Position numbers and translations under genes: made by a program
Shown: positions 51,997 to 60,417 of the stretch, piece by piece
Layout of the letters: each line of letters starts with the position of its first letter
Position numbering within the stretch: the first letter of the stretch is position 1
Assembly: GCF_013030265.1 (NCBI RefSeq)
Contig: NZ_WPZQ01000009.1
Coordinates: 1 to 64,000, forward strand
DNA: 64,000 nucleotides
DNA from: Ruegeria arenilitoris
Lineage (GTDB): Bacteria; Pseudomonadota; Alphaproteobacteria; Rhodobacterales; Rhodobacteraceae
Reading direction: 5' to 3'
Notes under the pieces: model-generated
The model's database searches: none
What the model saw: only the letters and a program-made list of their open reading frames with translations
What the model was told of the DNA's origin: nothing

Positions 51997-52544
51997 ACAA
52001 TTGGTGGTTACCGATCGAATGTGGTCAATCTGTGACTGCTGCGCTTGGGGCAAAAGCAGGCATTTATCCAAGCCGCGGTCTCTGCACTACAGGCTCTTTG
52101 CCGCCTGTTTCTGCAGTGAGCTTGAACAAGCCATTTGAGCCCCAAGCTGCCGTTGATCCCATTTCTACCTTTCGCACACGCAGAGAACCACAAACGCACG
52201 GAAGCGGACGTCGACAGTCCGATGCCGGTTGGCAGGTGGGCGGACGAAACGAACATAAACTCAATGTCTGCTGTGCGGTAAGCAGCGCCAAGCCGAGGTT
52301 CAGGAGCGCTTGTCCGGGGCCGTTCCAAGGATCACAACAAGCTGGTCGCCAAGCTCCACGAGTTGGCGACGGTGGAGAACTTGCCGGCGCAGGTATTTGC
52401 GCTCTAGGCTCCGACATACCTACCGCTAGGGCGAGGGTCCCAGCGCATGGTAGACGTGACGCTGAGAGATGCGCACGAATAAGGCGCCCTGCGAACAACA
52501 GTGGCTAACTTTGGTATGCAAATTCCTCAAAACGACTTGTTCAA
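51997..52544. other. Intergenic region with dispersed-repeat copy D
   Basis: About 550 bases without a supported gene. It includes the dispersed-repeat copy at 52137-52212. The rest (52220-52540) gives only short overlapping frames on both strands without known domains. Confidence 0.5.
52137..52212 (+). repeat. Dispersed repeat, copy D (diverged)
   Basis: Begins GAGCCCCAAGCTGCCGTTGA and ends GGAAGCGGACGTCGAC. It aligns end to end with copy B (53713-53790), keeping GAGCCC, TTGATC, TCGCACA, CAAACGC and AAGCGGACGT, but with many substitutions between. Confidence 0.65.
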
Positions 52545-52949
52545 TTAGACAAGCAAAGTTCCGATGCTTATTGTTACCAATAGAGATCCAATGAGTGCGC
52601 CGATCTGTTTCAAATAAAAGGCAGAGGACTGCAAAAACCTGAATACCTTTCCCCTTTTGCTATGCTGATATCCTCCAGCTACATTGTTTGCCGCGTTGGA
52701 CGCAGCAAACCATCCAAACGCATACTGCACATAGTCCAGCATAACCACCACGCATCCTAGCAACGTCGCCAGGAGGGTTGCGTTCTGCCACTTTGGGTCG
52801 AGGCGCGAAAACAATTCGGCTTGGTCTGAAACAAGTGCTATGCCAAGGGCAGCGAGCGCAAATCCTATGTACCTAGATAGCTCGCTGATCTTCAAAGAGA
52901 AAAAGTTCTGGTTTTCTCTTTGGTTTTTACGTCTTTCTGCTGGGTCCAT
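52545..52949 (-). CDS. Hypothetical membrane protein behind HU gene
   Basis: A 134-aa protein with three hydrophobic segments (about 28-45, 57-80 and 112-133) and a basic middle. It starts 4 bases after the stop of the HU-like gene, at ATG 52949, so the pair is an operon. No family recognised; the topology resembles small multi-helix inner-membrane proteins. Confidence 0.65.
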   Translation of the reverse strand: MDPAERRKNQRENQNFFSLKISELSRYIGFALAALGIALVSDQAELFSRLDPKWQNATLLATLLGCVVVMLDYVQYAFGWFAASNAANNVAGGYQHSKRGKVFRFLQSSAFYLKQIGALIGSLLVTISIGTLLV

Positions 52950-52953
52950 CAAT

Positions 52954-53283
52954 TCACCGCTTTCTCGGACCGCGCGGTCCGCCCCACCCGTCGTCTGCAG
53001 ATGCAACTTTGTCTTTGAGTGCTTTCGAGATCGTCATTTTGACGACTTTGTCAGCTTCTTTTCTGAAGGCTTCGCCCGTTGCAGGGTTGCGCACCATTCT
53101 TTCAGGTCGCTCACGGGCATAGATTTTTCCTACGCCGGGAAGTGTAACTGCACCGCCACTGGAAACTTCCTTTGTGATAATTTCAACGATTGCATCGAGC
53201 GCATTGCTTGCCGACTTTTTGTCGGTATTCATTTCCTCTGCTAATGCAGCTATGAGCTGCGTTCTTGTTAATGGTTTTGCCAA
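52954..53283 (-). CDS. HU family DNA-binding protein with C-terminal tail
   Basis: A 109-aa HU/IHF-like protein: helical N-terminus LTRTQLIAALAEEMNTDKKS, beta-arm with VTLPGVGKIYARERPERMVR and NPATGEA, then a C-terminal KALKDKV helix. About 15 residues beyond usual HU (GWGGPRGPRKR) give a basic, flexible tail. HU proteins bend DNA and compact the nucleoid. Being next to a membrane protein gene is unusual for a housekeeping HU, so it may be a secondary paralogue. Confidence 0.92.
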   Translation of the reverse strand: MAKPLTRTQLIAALAEEMNTDKKSASNALDAIVEIITKEVSSGGAVTLPGVGKIYARERPERMVRNPATGEAFRKEADKVVKMTISKALKDKVASADDGWGGPRGPRKR

Positions 53284-53966
53284 TTCCTATCTCCGCAAAT
53301 TCTCAAATTGCTGTGACCAATAATCCACTTAGGCAGAGATCGCGCCCAGAAAGTAATAGCTTCTCACGCAATCATTCCTGCTAGCGATGTTCGCCGAGCT
53401 TCACAAAATTTTCAAGAAATAACAGCGGTTTTATGCATATAGTCGATCTATCCACGCTGTATGATGCAAGCCGCCTCCACCAACTACACGTCTCAAACAC
53501 CTTTCCAGTCGCGCGTCCTGTCGCTGCACATCGGTTGGGCTTGCTGTTGGATGGCGGGCGGGATTGCGGCAAGCCATGTGTGTGATACTTGAGGTGTTCG
53601 GCCTGGCGAAGCTGCGCGGTGGACGAAGCCGGACACTTATCACTTGCAAGATGCTGCGTGAGGAGAGGAGTCGGAATAGTCATTCGCTGTAGTGAGCATT
53701 GATGGGAGGTGAGAGCCCAAAGCCGCCTTTGATCACGCTTCGGTCTATCGCACATGCAGCGGATCGCAAACGCGCGAAAGCGGACGTTCAAAATCAAGTA
53801 TCTGATGGCTGGTGAGCGGGACCTTCCGGACCTTCACGGCAGTGGCTCGAATGTCCGGTTGCAGCGCTTTTCATCACCACGCCCCGGTAAGGCCAAATGC
53901 GCAAGTTCTGGGTCGAATTCAGGTTTTTCAGATGCGAGCATGCTCTAGCCACTGAAAGTTGAGAGT
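53284..53966. other. Intergenic region with dispersed-repeat copy B
   Basis: About 680 bases between HU and the thioesterase gene, with no supported gene. It contains the well-kept repeat copy B at 53713-53790 and, just before it, TTCGCTGTAGTGAGCATTGA, which may be the other half of the element. Confidence 0.5.
53713..53790 (+). repeat. Dispersed repeat, copy B
   Basis: Shares a 39-base identical core with copy A, from GAGCCCAAAGCCGCC through GCTTCGGTCTATCGC. It then continues as CACATGCAGCGGATCGCAAA and CGCGCGAAAGCGGACGTTC. It is intergenic, like all other copies. Confidence 0.85.
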
Positions 53967-54377
53967 ATGGAAACGAACATCAGACAAAAACTGGCTGAGA
54001 ACAAGTGGAAGGGCGAAATCGGCTTTACCATCGAAAGCCGCGAGCCGGAACGCGTGGTTGCCAGAATGCCGGTAACCGAAGCCGCAAAGAATCCGTTTGG
54101 GACGATGCACGCTGGCGCCCTGATCTGGTTTGCCGATATCGCAGCAACCTTGTGTGCCATCGGCGACCTGGACAGCATTGGTGAAGACGGGTCGGGTTTC
54201 CCGCTCGCCGTTGATCTTCATACGGTCTTGTCGGGTAACGAAAAGGCGGGCGATCTGATTGCAACCTCCACAACGGTCAAACGCGGCGGCAAACTCATTG
54301 TCATTCGCACCGATGTTCGCGGCGACACGGGGCGGCTGTTGATCGACATGACAACTACGCATCTGCGCGCCGGTTGA
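53967..54377 (+). CDS. PaaI family hotdog thioesterase
   Basis: A 136-aa hotdog thioesterase with the PaaI-type motif NPFGTMHAGALIWFADIAAT near residues 42-61. The central helix carries the Asp/Glu region, and LAVDLHTVLSGNEKAGD follows. These enzymes hydrolyse acyl-CoA thioesters. The specific substrate is not predictable. It converges with the decarboxylase gene, and a strong hairpin lies between. Confidence 0.88.
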   Translation: METNIRQKLAENKWKGEIGFTIESREPERVVARMPVTEAAKNPFGTMHAGALIWFADIAATLCAIGDLDSIGEDGSGFPLAVDLHTVLSGNEKAGDLIATSTTVKRGGKLIVIRTDVRGDTGRLLIDMTTTHLRAG

Positions 54378-54390
54378 CCAATTGGATAGG

Positions 54391-54416
54391 CGCCCGCGGT
54401 ACTTGCGGCGGGCGCG
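54391..54416. terminator. GC-rich hairpin between convergent genes
   Basis: GCGCCCGC (54391-54398) and GCGGGCGC (54409-54416) form a perfect 8-bp stem with a 10-base loop, followed by GCATTTCC. It lies between the thioesterase stop (54377) and the decarboxylase stop (54429), so it can serve both. Confidence 0.65.
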
Positions 54417-54428
54417 CATTTCCTTGCC

Positions 54429-55823
54429 TCAAAGTGTCGTCAGGAAAGCCGTCAACTGATCAATGGTCGCTTCATCCGTGCGTCCATTGGTAACGCAGGC
54501 TCGCAAAACCGGTTTTCCCTCGAACACCGCCTTGGAAATCCAGAACCGGCCATCTTCATGAACTGCATCGACATAACGTTGTACAGCGTCGTTCCCTTCC
54601 GGCGGAACCATGCAACTCACCCCCATGAGAGACCGGTTTGCCTCCGTCCAACCTGCCTTTCTAAGGTTTTCCGTGAACCGGTTGGTCAGGCGAATTGAGC
54701 GTTCAACATGGTCTCCGTAGCCGTCCCATCCGGCAGCACCAAGGGCGAGGAACAGGCGCAACCCCACGAAGCGGCGCGACCACTGGTTGGAATTCACATA
54801 GAAATCCTTGGCCGCCTCGCTTTCCGGCATGTAGCTGGCCGAAATCCGGAAAACTTGGGCCGGTATGTCGGGGCGTGAGGTCAGGAACATGCCAGCCCCC
54901 ATCGTGGTGGCGAACCATTTATGGGCGTCAATCGTGATTGAATCCGCCTGTTCAATGCCATTCAACACTGACCGTCCTGCCGTGCTGGCAATCATCGCGC
55001 CACCCCAGGCCGCATCGACGTGAAACCACATGTCATGCTCTTGCGCCAGAGTGCTGCAATCCTTGAGTGGGTCGATCATCCCGGCATTCGTAGTGCCAGC
55101 CGTGGCCACGATCAGGACCGGGACGCATCCGCTTTTCAGATCCTCATCAATGGCGGCCGCCAGACAACCCGCGTCCATCTGCCCTTGACCGTCGGTCGCG
55201 ATCAATCGAACGGCGTTGCGTCCAATGCCCGCTGAATGCGCCATCTTCAACCATGCAAGGTGGCTTTCCTTCGAGACGTAAATCGTCGGCTGACCACCGA
55301 ACGCATAGATGCCCTTGTCGCTGTACTCCGGGCATTTGGCCTGCAAGGCACATAAAACAGCCGTCGAATTGGCCTCTGCCCCACCACTGGTGAAATGCCC
55401 CCCGGCCCCCTTGGGAAGCCCGGCGCGCCGGGCCAGTTCATTGATGACATGTTGTTCGATTTCGACAGCAGCAGGCGCATGAGAATACACACAGATTTGC
55501 GGATTGAAGGCTGATACAATCCGATCCGCACATTCTGCGGCAAACGTAGGTGCCGGATTGAACAGGCCGAGATACCCCGGATGCGTCATCTGCACGCTGC
55601 CAGTGTCGAGCGCATCAATCACCCAGTCCATCAGCGGTTCAAGGTCTTCTGCTTGGTCAAACCGTTTGGACTGCAGCTCTTCCAACCAGTCAGGCGTCAA
55701 CTCAGCCGAGGTGGCCTTGCGGCTGGCATAGTTGCGGCGTGCCTGGCTCAAACGTTCAGTCAACGCGTTTTCCGCATCCGTTAACTGATCAAAATCCGGG
55801 AAGAGTGCGTCGCGTCCGTGCAT
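54429..55823 (-). CDS. PLP-dependent group II amino-acid decarboxylase
   Basis: A 464-aa group II decarboxylase (aromatic-L-amino-acid/DABA/Glu decarboxylase clan). PLP contacts are visible: VDAAWGGAMIAS with the Asp, and the Schiff-base Lys in ITIDAHKWFATTMGAG. TSGGAEANSTAV is the cofactor phosphate loop, and MTHPGYLGLFNPAPTFAAEC the substrate region. It makes an amine from an amino acid, most likely aromatic or diaminobutyrate-like; the choice cannot be read from these motifs. A perfect dyad lies just upstream at 55842-55867. Confidence 0.9.
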   Translation of the reverse strand: MHGRDALFPDFDQLTDAENALTERLSQARRNYASRKATSAELTPDWLEELQSKRFDQAEDLEPLMDWVIDALDTGSVQMTHPGYLGLFNPAPTFAAECADRIVSAFNPQICVYSHAPAAVEIEQHVINELARRAGLPKGAGGHFTSGGAEANSTAVLCALQAKCPEYSDKGIYAFGGQPTIYVSKESHLAWLKMAHSAGIGRNAVRLIATDGQGQMDAGCLAAAIDEDLKSGCVPVLIVATAGTTNAGMIDPLKDCSTLAQEHDMWFHVDAAWGGAMIASTAGRSVLNGIEQADSITIDAHKWFATTMGAGMFLTSRPDIPAQVFRISASYMPESEAAKDFYVNSNQWSRRFVGLRLFLALGAAGWDGYGDHVERSIRLTNRFTENLRKAGWTEANRSLMGVSCMVPPEGNDAVQRYVDAVHEDGRFWISKAVFEGKPVLRACVTNGRTDEATIDQLTAFLTTL

Positions 55824-55841
55824 CGGGAAATCCTGTGATTG

Positions 55842-55867
55842 TTCAGTGTGAAACTACCCACACTGAA
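55842..55867. promoter_or_regulatory. Perfect dyad TTCAGTGTG-N8-CACACTGAA
   Basis: Two perfect 9-bp arms (55842-55850 and 55859-55867) separated by 8 bases stand 19 bases before the decarboxylase start codon. Size and symmetry fit a dimeric regulator site. It could also form a leader-RNA hairpin. No regulator gene lies beside it. Confidence 0.6.
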
Positions 55868-56084
55868 TTGGCACTTCGACCCGAAACATGCGGTATTCAC
55901 GGGGCTATCATTCCAAGGTTTCTATCCAGATGTGAAGCAAAGACGGCTTTCGGCACATCGCTTCAAAATGTGCAAAGCACAGCATCGGGCAAAATGGGCT
56001 CAAAACGGTCGTTTTCTGCGGCAAGCATAGGCAGGCAGGATGAGCCCTTACCGGCCGTTCCCGGATGAATTGAGTATTGCGCAT

Positions 56085-56100
56085 GCATTCATCTGAATGC
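56085..56100. promoter_or_regulatory. Palindrome GCATTCA-TC-TGAATGC
   Basis: A perfect 7-bp inverted repeat with a 2-base spacer lies about 130 bases before the small gene at 56230. It is a possible operator; its regulator is unknown. Confidence 0.45.
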
Positions 56101-56229
56101 GGCACTAAAGGGACATTCAGCGGAGTTCAACGAAAGCCGGGTGGGCGCAACAGAGCTGATCTACCTTAGTATGCCCAAACATCGCGAAAATAGGCTATGC
56201 TTTCCATTATCAGAAGACAGGAGATTGCC

Positions 56230-56427
56230 ATGCTATACCCAATCGCGGAACTTGAAGCCGATAAACTCAATGCGGTTCGGGAACTTGAAAAAGAAATTGG
56301 AAGCCCGGTTGTGGCTCTTACCGCTGTTGAAGCTGATACTGTGACGCTGCCAAAAGACCAGCTCGAGAAACTGCAGGCCTTGGAGGATAAACTTGACGTC
56401 GTTCTCGTTGCGGTGCGGCCTAACTAA
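56230..56427 (+). CDS. Small acidic hypothetical protein
   Basis: A 65-aa soluble protein (MLYPIAELEADKLNAVRELE...) with many Glu, Leu and Val residues, probably an alpha/beta or helical fold. The ATG at 56230 follows GACAGGAG with ideal spacing, which supports real translation. No family known. Confidence 0.6.
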   Translation: MLYPIAELEADKLNAVRELEKEIGSPVVALTAVEADTVTLPKDQLEKLQALEDKLDVVLVAVRPN

Positions 56428-56648
56428 CTTACTTGATCACACTGTTTAGGCCACTGCGCTGGTTGCGCCTCGCAAAGCGGCCCTTTCTAATTGTTGGAAT
56501 TGCCGGACCTCCACTGCCATATTTGGAGTGCAGATACCGAATGCCGGGAACCCGCGCATTCCGGATGTTCCAAATCCAGTGTCGGATGGCCGACAAGCGG
56601 ATAAACCCGACCTTCACTACCTAAACCGCAGAAGCTTTTCTGGAAGAA

Positions 56649-57824
56649 CTAACCAGCTGCTACAGCGCATTTGAGTTGAGCCAGCGCAGTTTTTAGCCTT
56701 GATCTTGGACACGCAATATTCAACCTGCCGAAACGCGAACTTAGGTGGCCGAAAGACACCCCTCGTGTGATCGCCCAGCCGGCTTGGTTTCTCAGGAATG
56801 TGTCAAGTTCTTCCGGGGCAAGCCCCAGGCCGTCGAAGTCGAGCCACAAAAGGAATGTCCCATCCGGTTCGATCAGGTCGACACCTGGTATGTCTTTCAG
56901 ACATTTTCGGGTGAGATCTATGTTGGCCCACAGATAATCCAGCATCGGCTCCAGCCATGGTTCACCAGAGGTATAGGCGGCCTCCATCGCCACGGATGCG
57001 AAGGCATTGTTCTTGTTGACTGTTAGTCGGCTATTGTGCGCTTGCAGTGCGCTGCGACGACCGTCATCCGGCACCACTGAAAAGGAAGAACAGCAAGATG
57101 CGATATTGAAACTCTTGGCTGGCGACAGACTAGTGACGGAGTTGGCACCTGCCTTTTGCGAGATGCTGGCAAATGGCGTGTACTCGTGGCCCGGAAAGGT
57201 GATGTCGCAGTGAATTTCGTCGGACACGACGAACACATCATGTCTAGAGCAGATGTCGTCAACCTGTCGAAGTTCCTCTCTGGTCCAGACCCGCCCCACC
57301 GGGTTGTGTGGATTACACAAGAACAGCATTCGAATATCGGGTTGCGAGGCGAGATGCTCCAGCCCAGCGAAATCCATGCTGTATCGGCCCTCCTCGAACA
57401 CTAGGGCGTTCTCTGCCACCATGCGTTCATTTTCGGCGATGATGTCTGCAAAATCAAAAAATACCGGCGGCTGTATAATGATTCCGTCACCCGGCGCGGT
57501 GAAGCAATTGACCGCCATGGCGAGTGTGTTGAGCACATTGGGAGCACGCAGGATGTGCTGTGGCTCGATTTTCCATTTGTGGCGACGCTCCGTCCAGCTG
57601 ATCAAAGCCGGGACCAAACCGTCCGGCACGGCTTCGTAGCCGAAAAGGTTGTGTTTCAGACGCCTCTCGATAGCAGCCGTGATACAGGGAGCGACACGGA
57701 AATCCATGTCGGCGACGCCAGCGGCAAAAAGATCCGCGCCATCGGGTCCCAGAACTGTTTGATGAAACTTGAGCGCTGGAACCTCGCGCCTGTCGATGAC
57801 CTCATCAAAATCAAAGTCAGGCAT
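56649..57824 (-). CDS. PatB/MalY-type PLP C-S lyase
   Basis: A 391-aa fold-type I aminotransferase-like enzyme of the PatB/MalY group. Seen features are VADMDFRVAPCITAAIERR, FGYEAVPDGL, LFLCNPHNPVGRVW, SDEIHCDI with the PLP Asp/Tyr set, and the Schiff-base Lys in LSPAKSFNIA. Such enzymes split C-S bonds of cystathionine or other cysteine conjugates to give thiol, pyruvate and ammonia. It overlaps the deacylase gene by 8 bases, so the pair may act together: deacylation of an N-acyl cysteine-type conjugate followed by C-S cleavage (inference). Confidence 0.88.
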   Translation of the reverse strand: MPDFDFDEVIDRREVPALKFHQTVLGPDGADLFAAGVADMDFRVAPCITAAIERRLKHNLFGYEAVPDGLVPALISWTERRHKWKIEPQHILRAPNVLNTLAMAVNCFTAPGDGIIIQPPVFFDFADIIAENERMVAENALVFEEGRYSMDFAGLEHLASQPDIRMLFLCNPHNPVGRVWTREELRQVDDICSRHDVFVVSDEIHCDITFPGHEYTPFASISQKAGANSVTSLSPAKSFNIASCCSSFSVVPDDGRRSALQAHNSRLTVNKNNAFASVAMEAAYTSGEPWLEPMLDYLWANIDLTRKCLKDIPGVDLIEPDGTFLLWLDFDGLGLAPEELDTFLRNQAGWAITRGVSFGHLSSRFGRLNIACPRSRLKTALAQLKCAVAAG

Positions 57825-58827
57825 CTCGGCCCACGTCCTGTGCTATCTGATAAAGTGCATCGCCTCGGTTTGTTTGTGCCATTGCGCGCATCGCCAATAC
57901 CACACCTCCAAAGGTGGATTGCACTTGCTCAGGTGCGCGTCCCGGAGTGTCCGGATGGTGAAGTTGTGCCACGATTTCACCCTCTGAAACGAGATCTCCG
58001 ATACCTTTCAGCGGCTCGAACAAGCCTTCATAATAGGAGTAGATCACGCCCACGGCATTCAGCAGGCGAGTCCCTCTTGAGGCGTCTGGCACATAATGTG
58101 GCAGCATCCCCAAGACGTTCAAAATGCGGCGTAACCCACGTCGCGTGAAAGACAAAACCCCGGGCGTCACTGCGTTGCCACCGCCTAGCTCGGCCATAAC
58201 GTTGATCACCCCCTTGCGATTAGCGGCTCCCATAGCAGTTCGGGCAGTGCTGTTGTGTCCTCCTCCGCCGGTAAACACCCATGCATAAGGCAAATCAAAG
58301 GCTTCTGTGAGTATCTGCAAGCCAGCCTCTTCCTGTAGGGTATGTCCAGGCCCGCGCAAAAGCGTGGCGGGATAAAGCAGTGACGACCCACCCGAGTGAA
58401 GATCTACGGCATAATCGGCAAGCGGAAGAATGACCTCTTCATGGTAATGGGCGATCATTTCGGAGGGTGATCCTACAGGATTGCCGGGATAGAGGCGGTT
58501 TAGATTACCGGAATCCACAGGTGATATGCGTCGACCGTGCTTGGCTGCCGGCAAATTGACCATGGGCAACAGGATCAGGCGACCGCGAATGTGTTCCGGT
58601 AACAACTCTGTGGCGAGTTCTGCTACAGCGACTTGCCCTTCGTACTCGTCGCCATGAATGCCGGCCGACAAAACCAATGTCGGTCCCTCTCCATTTCGGA
58701 TGACTGTGATTGGCACTGGCAGCCACCCGTAAGCCGAGTTGTCGACCGAGTGCGGCACGCGAAGATACCCGCTGTGCTTTCCTTCAGCGGCGAAATCAAC
58801 ATCAGAGGAAATCAGCGTTTCAGACAT
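57817..58827 (-). CDS. Succinylglutamate desuccinylase/aspartoacylase family hydrolase
   Basis: A 336-aa Zn-dependent N-acyl amino-acid hydrolase. The metal site reads SAGIHGDEYEGQVA (His and Glu) with the second His in VDLHSGGSSLLY, and a catalytic Glu near VMAELGGGNAVTPG. It resembles DoeB/AstE-type enzymes. ATG 58827 follows GGGGAG, and an upstream start at 58926 lacks such a site. Coupled to the PatB-like lyase by an 8-base overlap. It may deacetylate an N-acetyl amino acid such as a mercapturate or diaminobutyrate; none of the other ectoine-degradation genes is nearby. Confidence 0.88.
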   Translation of the reverse strand: MSETLISSDVDFAAEGKHSGYLRVPHSVDNSAYGWLPVPITVIRNGEGPTLVLSAGIHGDEYEGQVAVAELATELLPEHIRGRLILLPMVNLPAAKHGRRISPVDSGNLNRLYPGNPVGSPSEMIAHYHEEVILPLADYAVDLHSGGSSLLYPATLLRGPGHTLQEEAGLQILTEAFDLPYAWVFTGGGGHNSTARTAMGAANRKGVINVMAELGGGNAVTPGVLSFTRRGLRRILNVLGMLPHYVPDASRGTRLLNAVGVIYSYYEGLFEPLKGIGDLVSEGEIVAQLHHPDTPGRAPEQVQSTFGGVVLAMRAMAQTNRGDALYQIAQDVGRDA

Positions 58828-59251
58828 TCGTTCTCCCCTCTGCACTGTCACGGTTTTGTCGTTTCGAATCCAGTTAGAAATTTGGTGAAGGCTTGTTTGG
58901 AGTGTAGGATCGACCAAGACTGCCAAATCGAATGACAGGTCCGCTTAAGGCTCTGCGTTGTTCTTCTCTGCGGCGGGCATCGGGTGGAGGCAAGAGTCCA
59001 AAGCTGTCATTGCTGTTCGGCTGAAATTTCCTGAGCGAACTAGACAAATAACGGCGCTTATTCACTCAGTTCAGTTAGACTACACTCGCAGCGAACAGTT
59101 GCAGATTGCTTTTTGATATGGGGTGACCCACACCATCCTGAAGCCTTTTCGCAAAACCTTGACGTGCCAGCGCAATAAAATCGTCTCGCGGATTGCCAAG
59201 TTGGTTCCACACACAGCGCATCAACAACGCTCAACCGGAAGGGACCAAGAA

Positions 59252-59584
59252 ATGAAAAAGACACTGATTACCTCCGTCACCGCATTCGCCATTGTTTTGA
59301 CTGCTGGAATGGCCATGGCAGGCCCATTGCGTGACCATGGCCAACGCGGGCTTACGCATGACGCTCGCTCTTCAATATCGCAGACACGTAACCACACTGA
59401 TCGGACGGCCAATACCCACCAGAGCACTAATCTCTCTGACAGTAGCTTTGAATTGTCGTCAGCGCGCGATTTGGGTCAAACGAGCCTTTCCTCGACGCAG
59501 CAGCTCGGAGATGCTTCTGTATTGCTAAGCAACGAGTGGTACAAATTAGAGGGCCTCATCGGGAGATACAGCCCCGGGCGCTAG
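59252..59584 (+). CDS. Small secreted protein with Sec signal peptide
   Basis: A 110-aa protein starting with a signal peptide (MKKTLITSVTAFAIVLTAGM, cleaved near AMA-GPL). The mature part is hydrophilic and rich in Ser, Thr, Asn, Gln and His without cysteines, with no known domain. ATG 59252 follows GGAAGGGACC. It is probably periplasmic. Function unknown. Confidence 0.68.
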   Translation: MKKTLITSVTAFAIVLTAGMAMAGPLRDHGQRGLTHDARSSISQTRNHTDRTANTHQSTNLSDSSFELSSARDLGQTSLSSTQQLGDASVLLSNEWYKLEGLIGRYSPGR

Positions 59585-59700
59585 TCGGGGATGTTCGCAA
59601 AAAAGAGCCCACTTGCGCGGGGTTCTGGCTTTTGAAGCGAAGCGCGGAATACTATCGACTCAACCTGAGAACATTGACTGTTTCATTGCGTTTCGACGCT

Positions 59701-59829
59701 GATTGATGACCTCGACGCGTTTGAAAGCACATTGCTATTCACCCCTAACACCCAAACAGATAGCTGTAGATGGGGCAGACGCCTGATTTTCCAAAGGACT
59801 GCTAAGCCCGCTCATTCGCCTTTCGCAAG
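59701..59829 (+). pseudogene. Decayed fragment of a GFA-family gene tail
   Basis: The sequence encodes DDLDAFESTLLFTPN, matching DDLDAFESTLLHTPN at the end of the GFA gene at 23615-24040. A one-base deletion then shifts the frame, so it never reaches the normal stop. The homology runs on for about 60 bases past the gene end. The N-terminal part is missing entirely. This is a duplicated 3' fragment next to repeat copy A. Confidence 0.8.
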
Positions 59830-59844
59830 CCAGTCCTGGCTGTC

Positions 59845-60026
59845 TGGAGTTGCAGGTTCGCGACCTACAGGACATGCGAAAAACCGAAACTTGGCCGACG
59901 GCAACTAAGGGCCCATCTCTCATCGGTACCCCTCCGCAGAGAATGGCTGCGTCGAGCCCAAAGCCGCCTTTGATCACGCTTCGGTCTATCGCGAGTGCAG
60001 CAAGTCGCGAACTGCAGAAAGCTGAC
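59845..60026 (+). repeat. Dispersed repeat, copy A, with inverted ends
   Basis: The right half (59954-60026) has the core GAGCCCAAAGCCGCC through GCTTCGGTCTATCGC and ends TCGCGAACTGCAG. The left end (about 59850-59885) reads TTGCAGGTTCGCGACC then ATGCGAAAAACCGAAAC, which is close to the reverse complement of the right end. So the whole 180-base unit has imperfect terminal inverted repeats of about 40 bases, like a small non-autonomous mobile element (MITE or REP type). Confidence 0.7.
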
Positions 60027-60203
60027 TCCCTCAAACCTTGAAGTTTAGCGAGACAACGACAAATCATGGCGCAGGAGGATATTGTTAACTGAACGTTAAC
60101 GGAGCGTTCCTTCTGCATTCAATGTTAGTCCTGCATTATAGCGTTCCGTTGTCTTGTCGGGGGCGTCCTGCTCAGGCTCATTCGATCAGATTGGAAGATC
60201 CAA

Positions 60204-60284
60204 ATGCTAAACTACTCCCTAACTTTTGCCGTTGCCTCGATGGGAATTATCATTGGTTTTCTCGTAGCCCTTGTTTTTATGTGA
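60204..60284 (+). CDS. 26-residue single-helix membrane protein
   Basis: ATG at 60204 opens MLNYSLTFAVASMGIIIGFL followed by VALVFM and TGA. The whole peptide is one hydrophobic helix with a GGAAGATCC ribosome-binding site in front. Such tiny proteins often serve as accessory subunits of membrane complexes. The evidence is the coding-like hydrophobic pattern and the ribosome-binding site only. Confidence 0.5.
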   Translation: MLNYSLTFAVASMGIIIGFLVALVFM

Positions 60285-60417
60285 AGGCACCAAAACTAGT
60301 ATAGAAGCTTTCAACTCAGTGTAGTCGATCTGAATAAGCCATCGCCTTAAGTGCGCTACAAGCGGCAAGCGCAGTCTCGTTTATGACTGCCTTTACTTGA
60401 TCAACTCGTTTTCTTTC

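Larger units (their letters stand above)
55824..56229. other. Divergent regulatory region (decarboxylase / small gene)
   Basis: About 400 bases between the leftward decarboxylase and the rightward 65-codon gene. It holds two strong dyads (55842-55867 and 56085-56100), no gene and no repeat copy. Confidence 0.5.
59585..60417. other. Intergenic region with repeat copies and a small gene
   Basis: About 830 bases containing the decayed GFA-gene tail (59701-59829), repeat copy A (59845-60026) and a possible 26-residue membrane protein gene (60204-60284). The rest shows no features. Confidence 0.55.

Noticed and set aside
52064..52508. Overlapping 144-158 codon frames on both strands near repeat copy D
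   Set aside because: They run through the dispersed repeat and have no ribosome-binding sites or domains.
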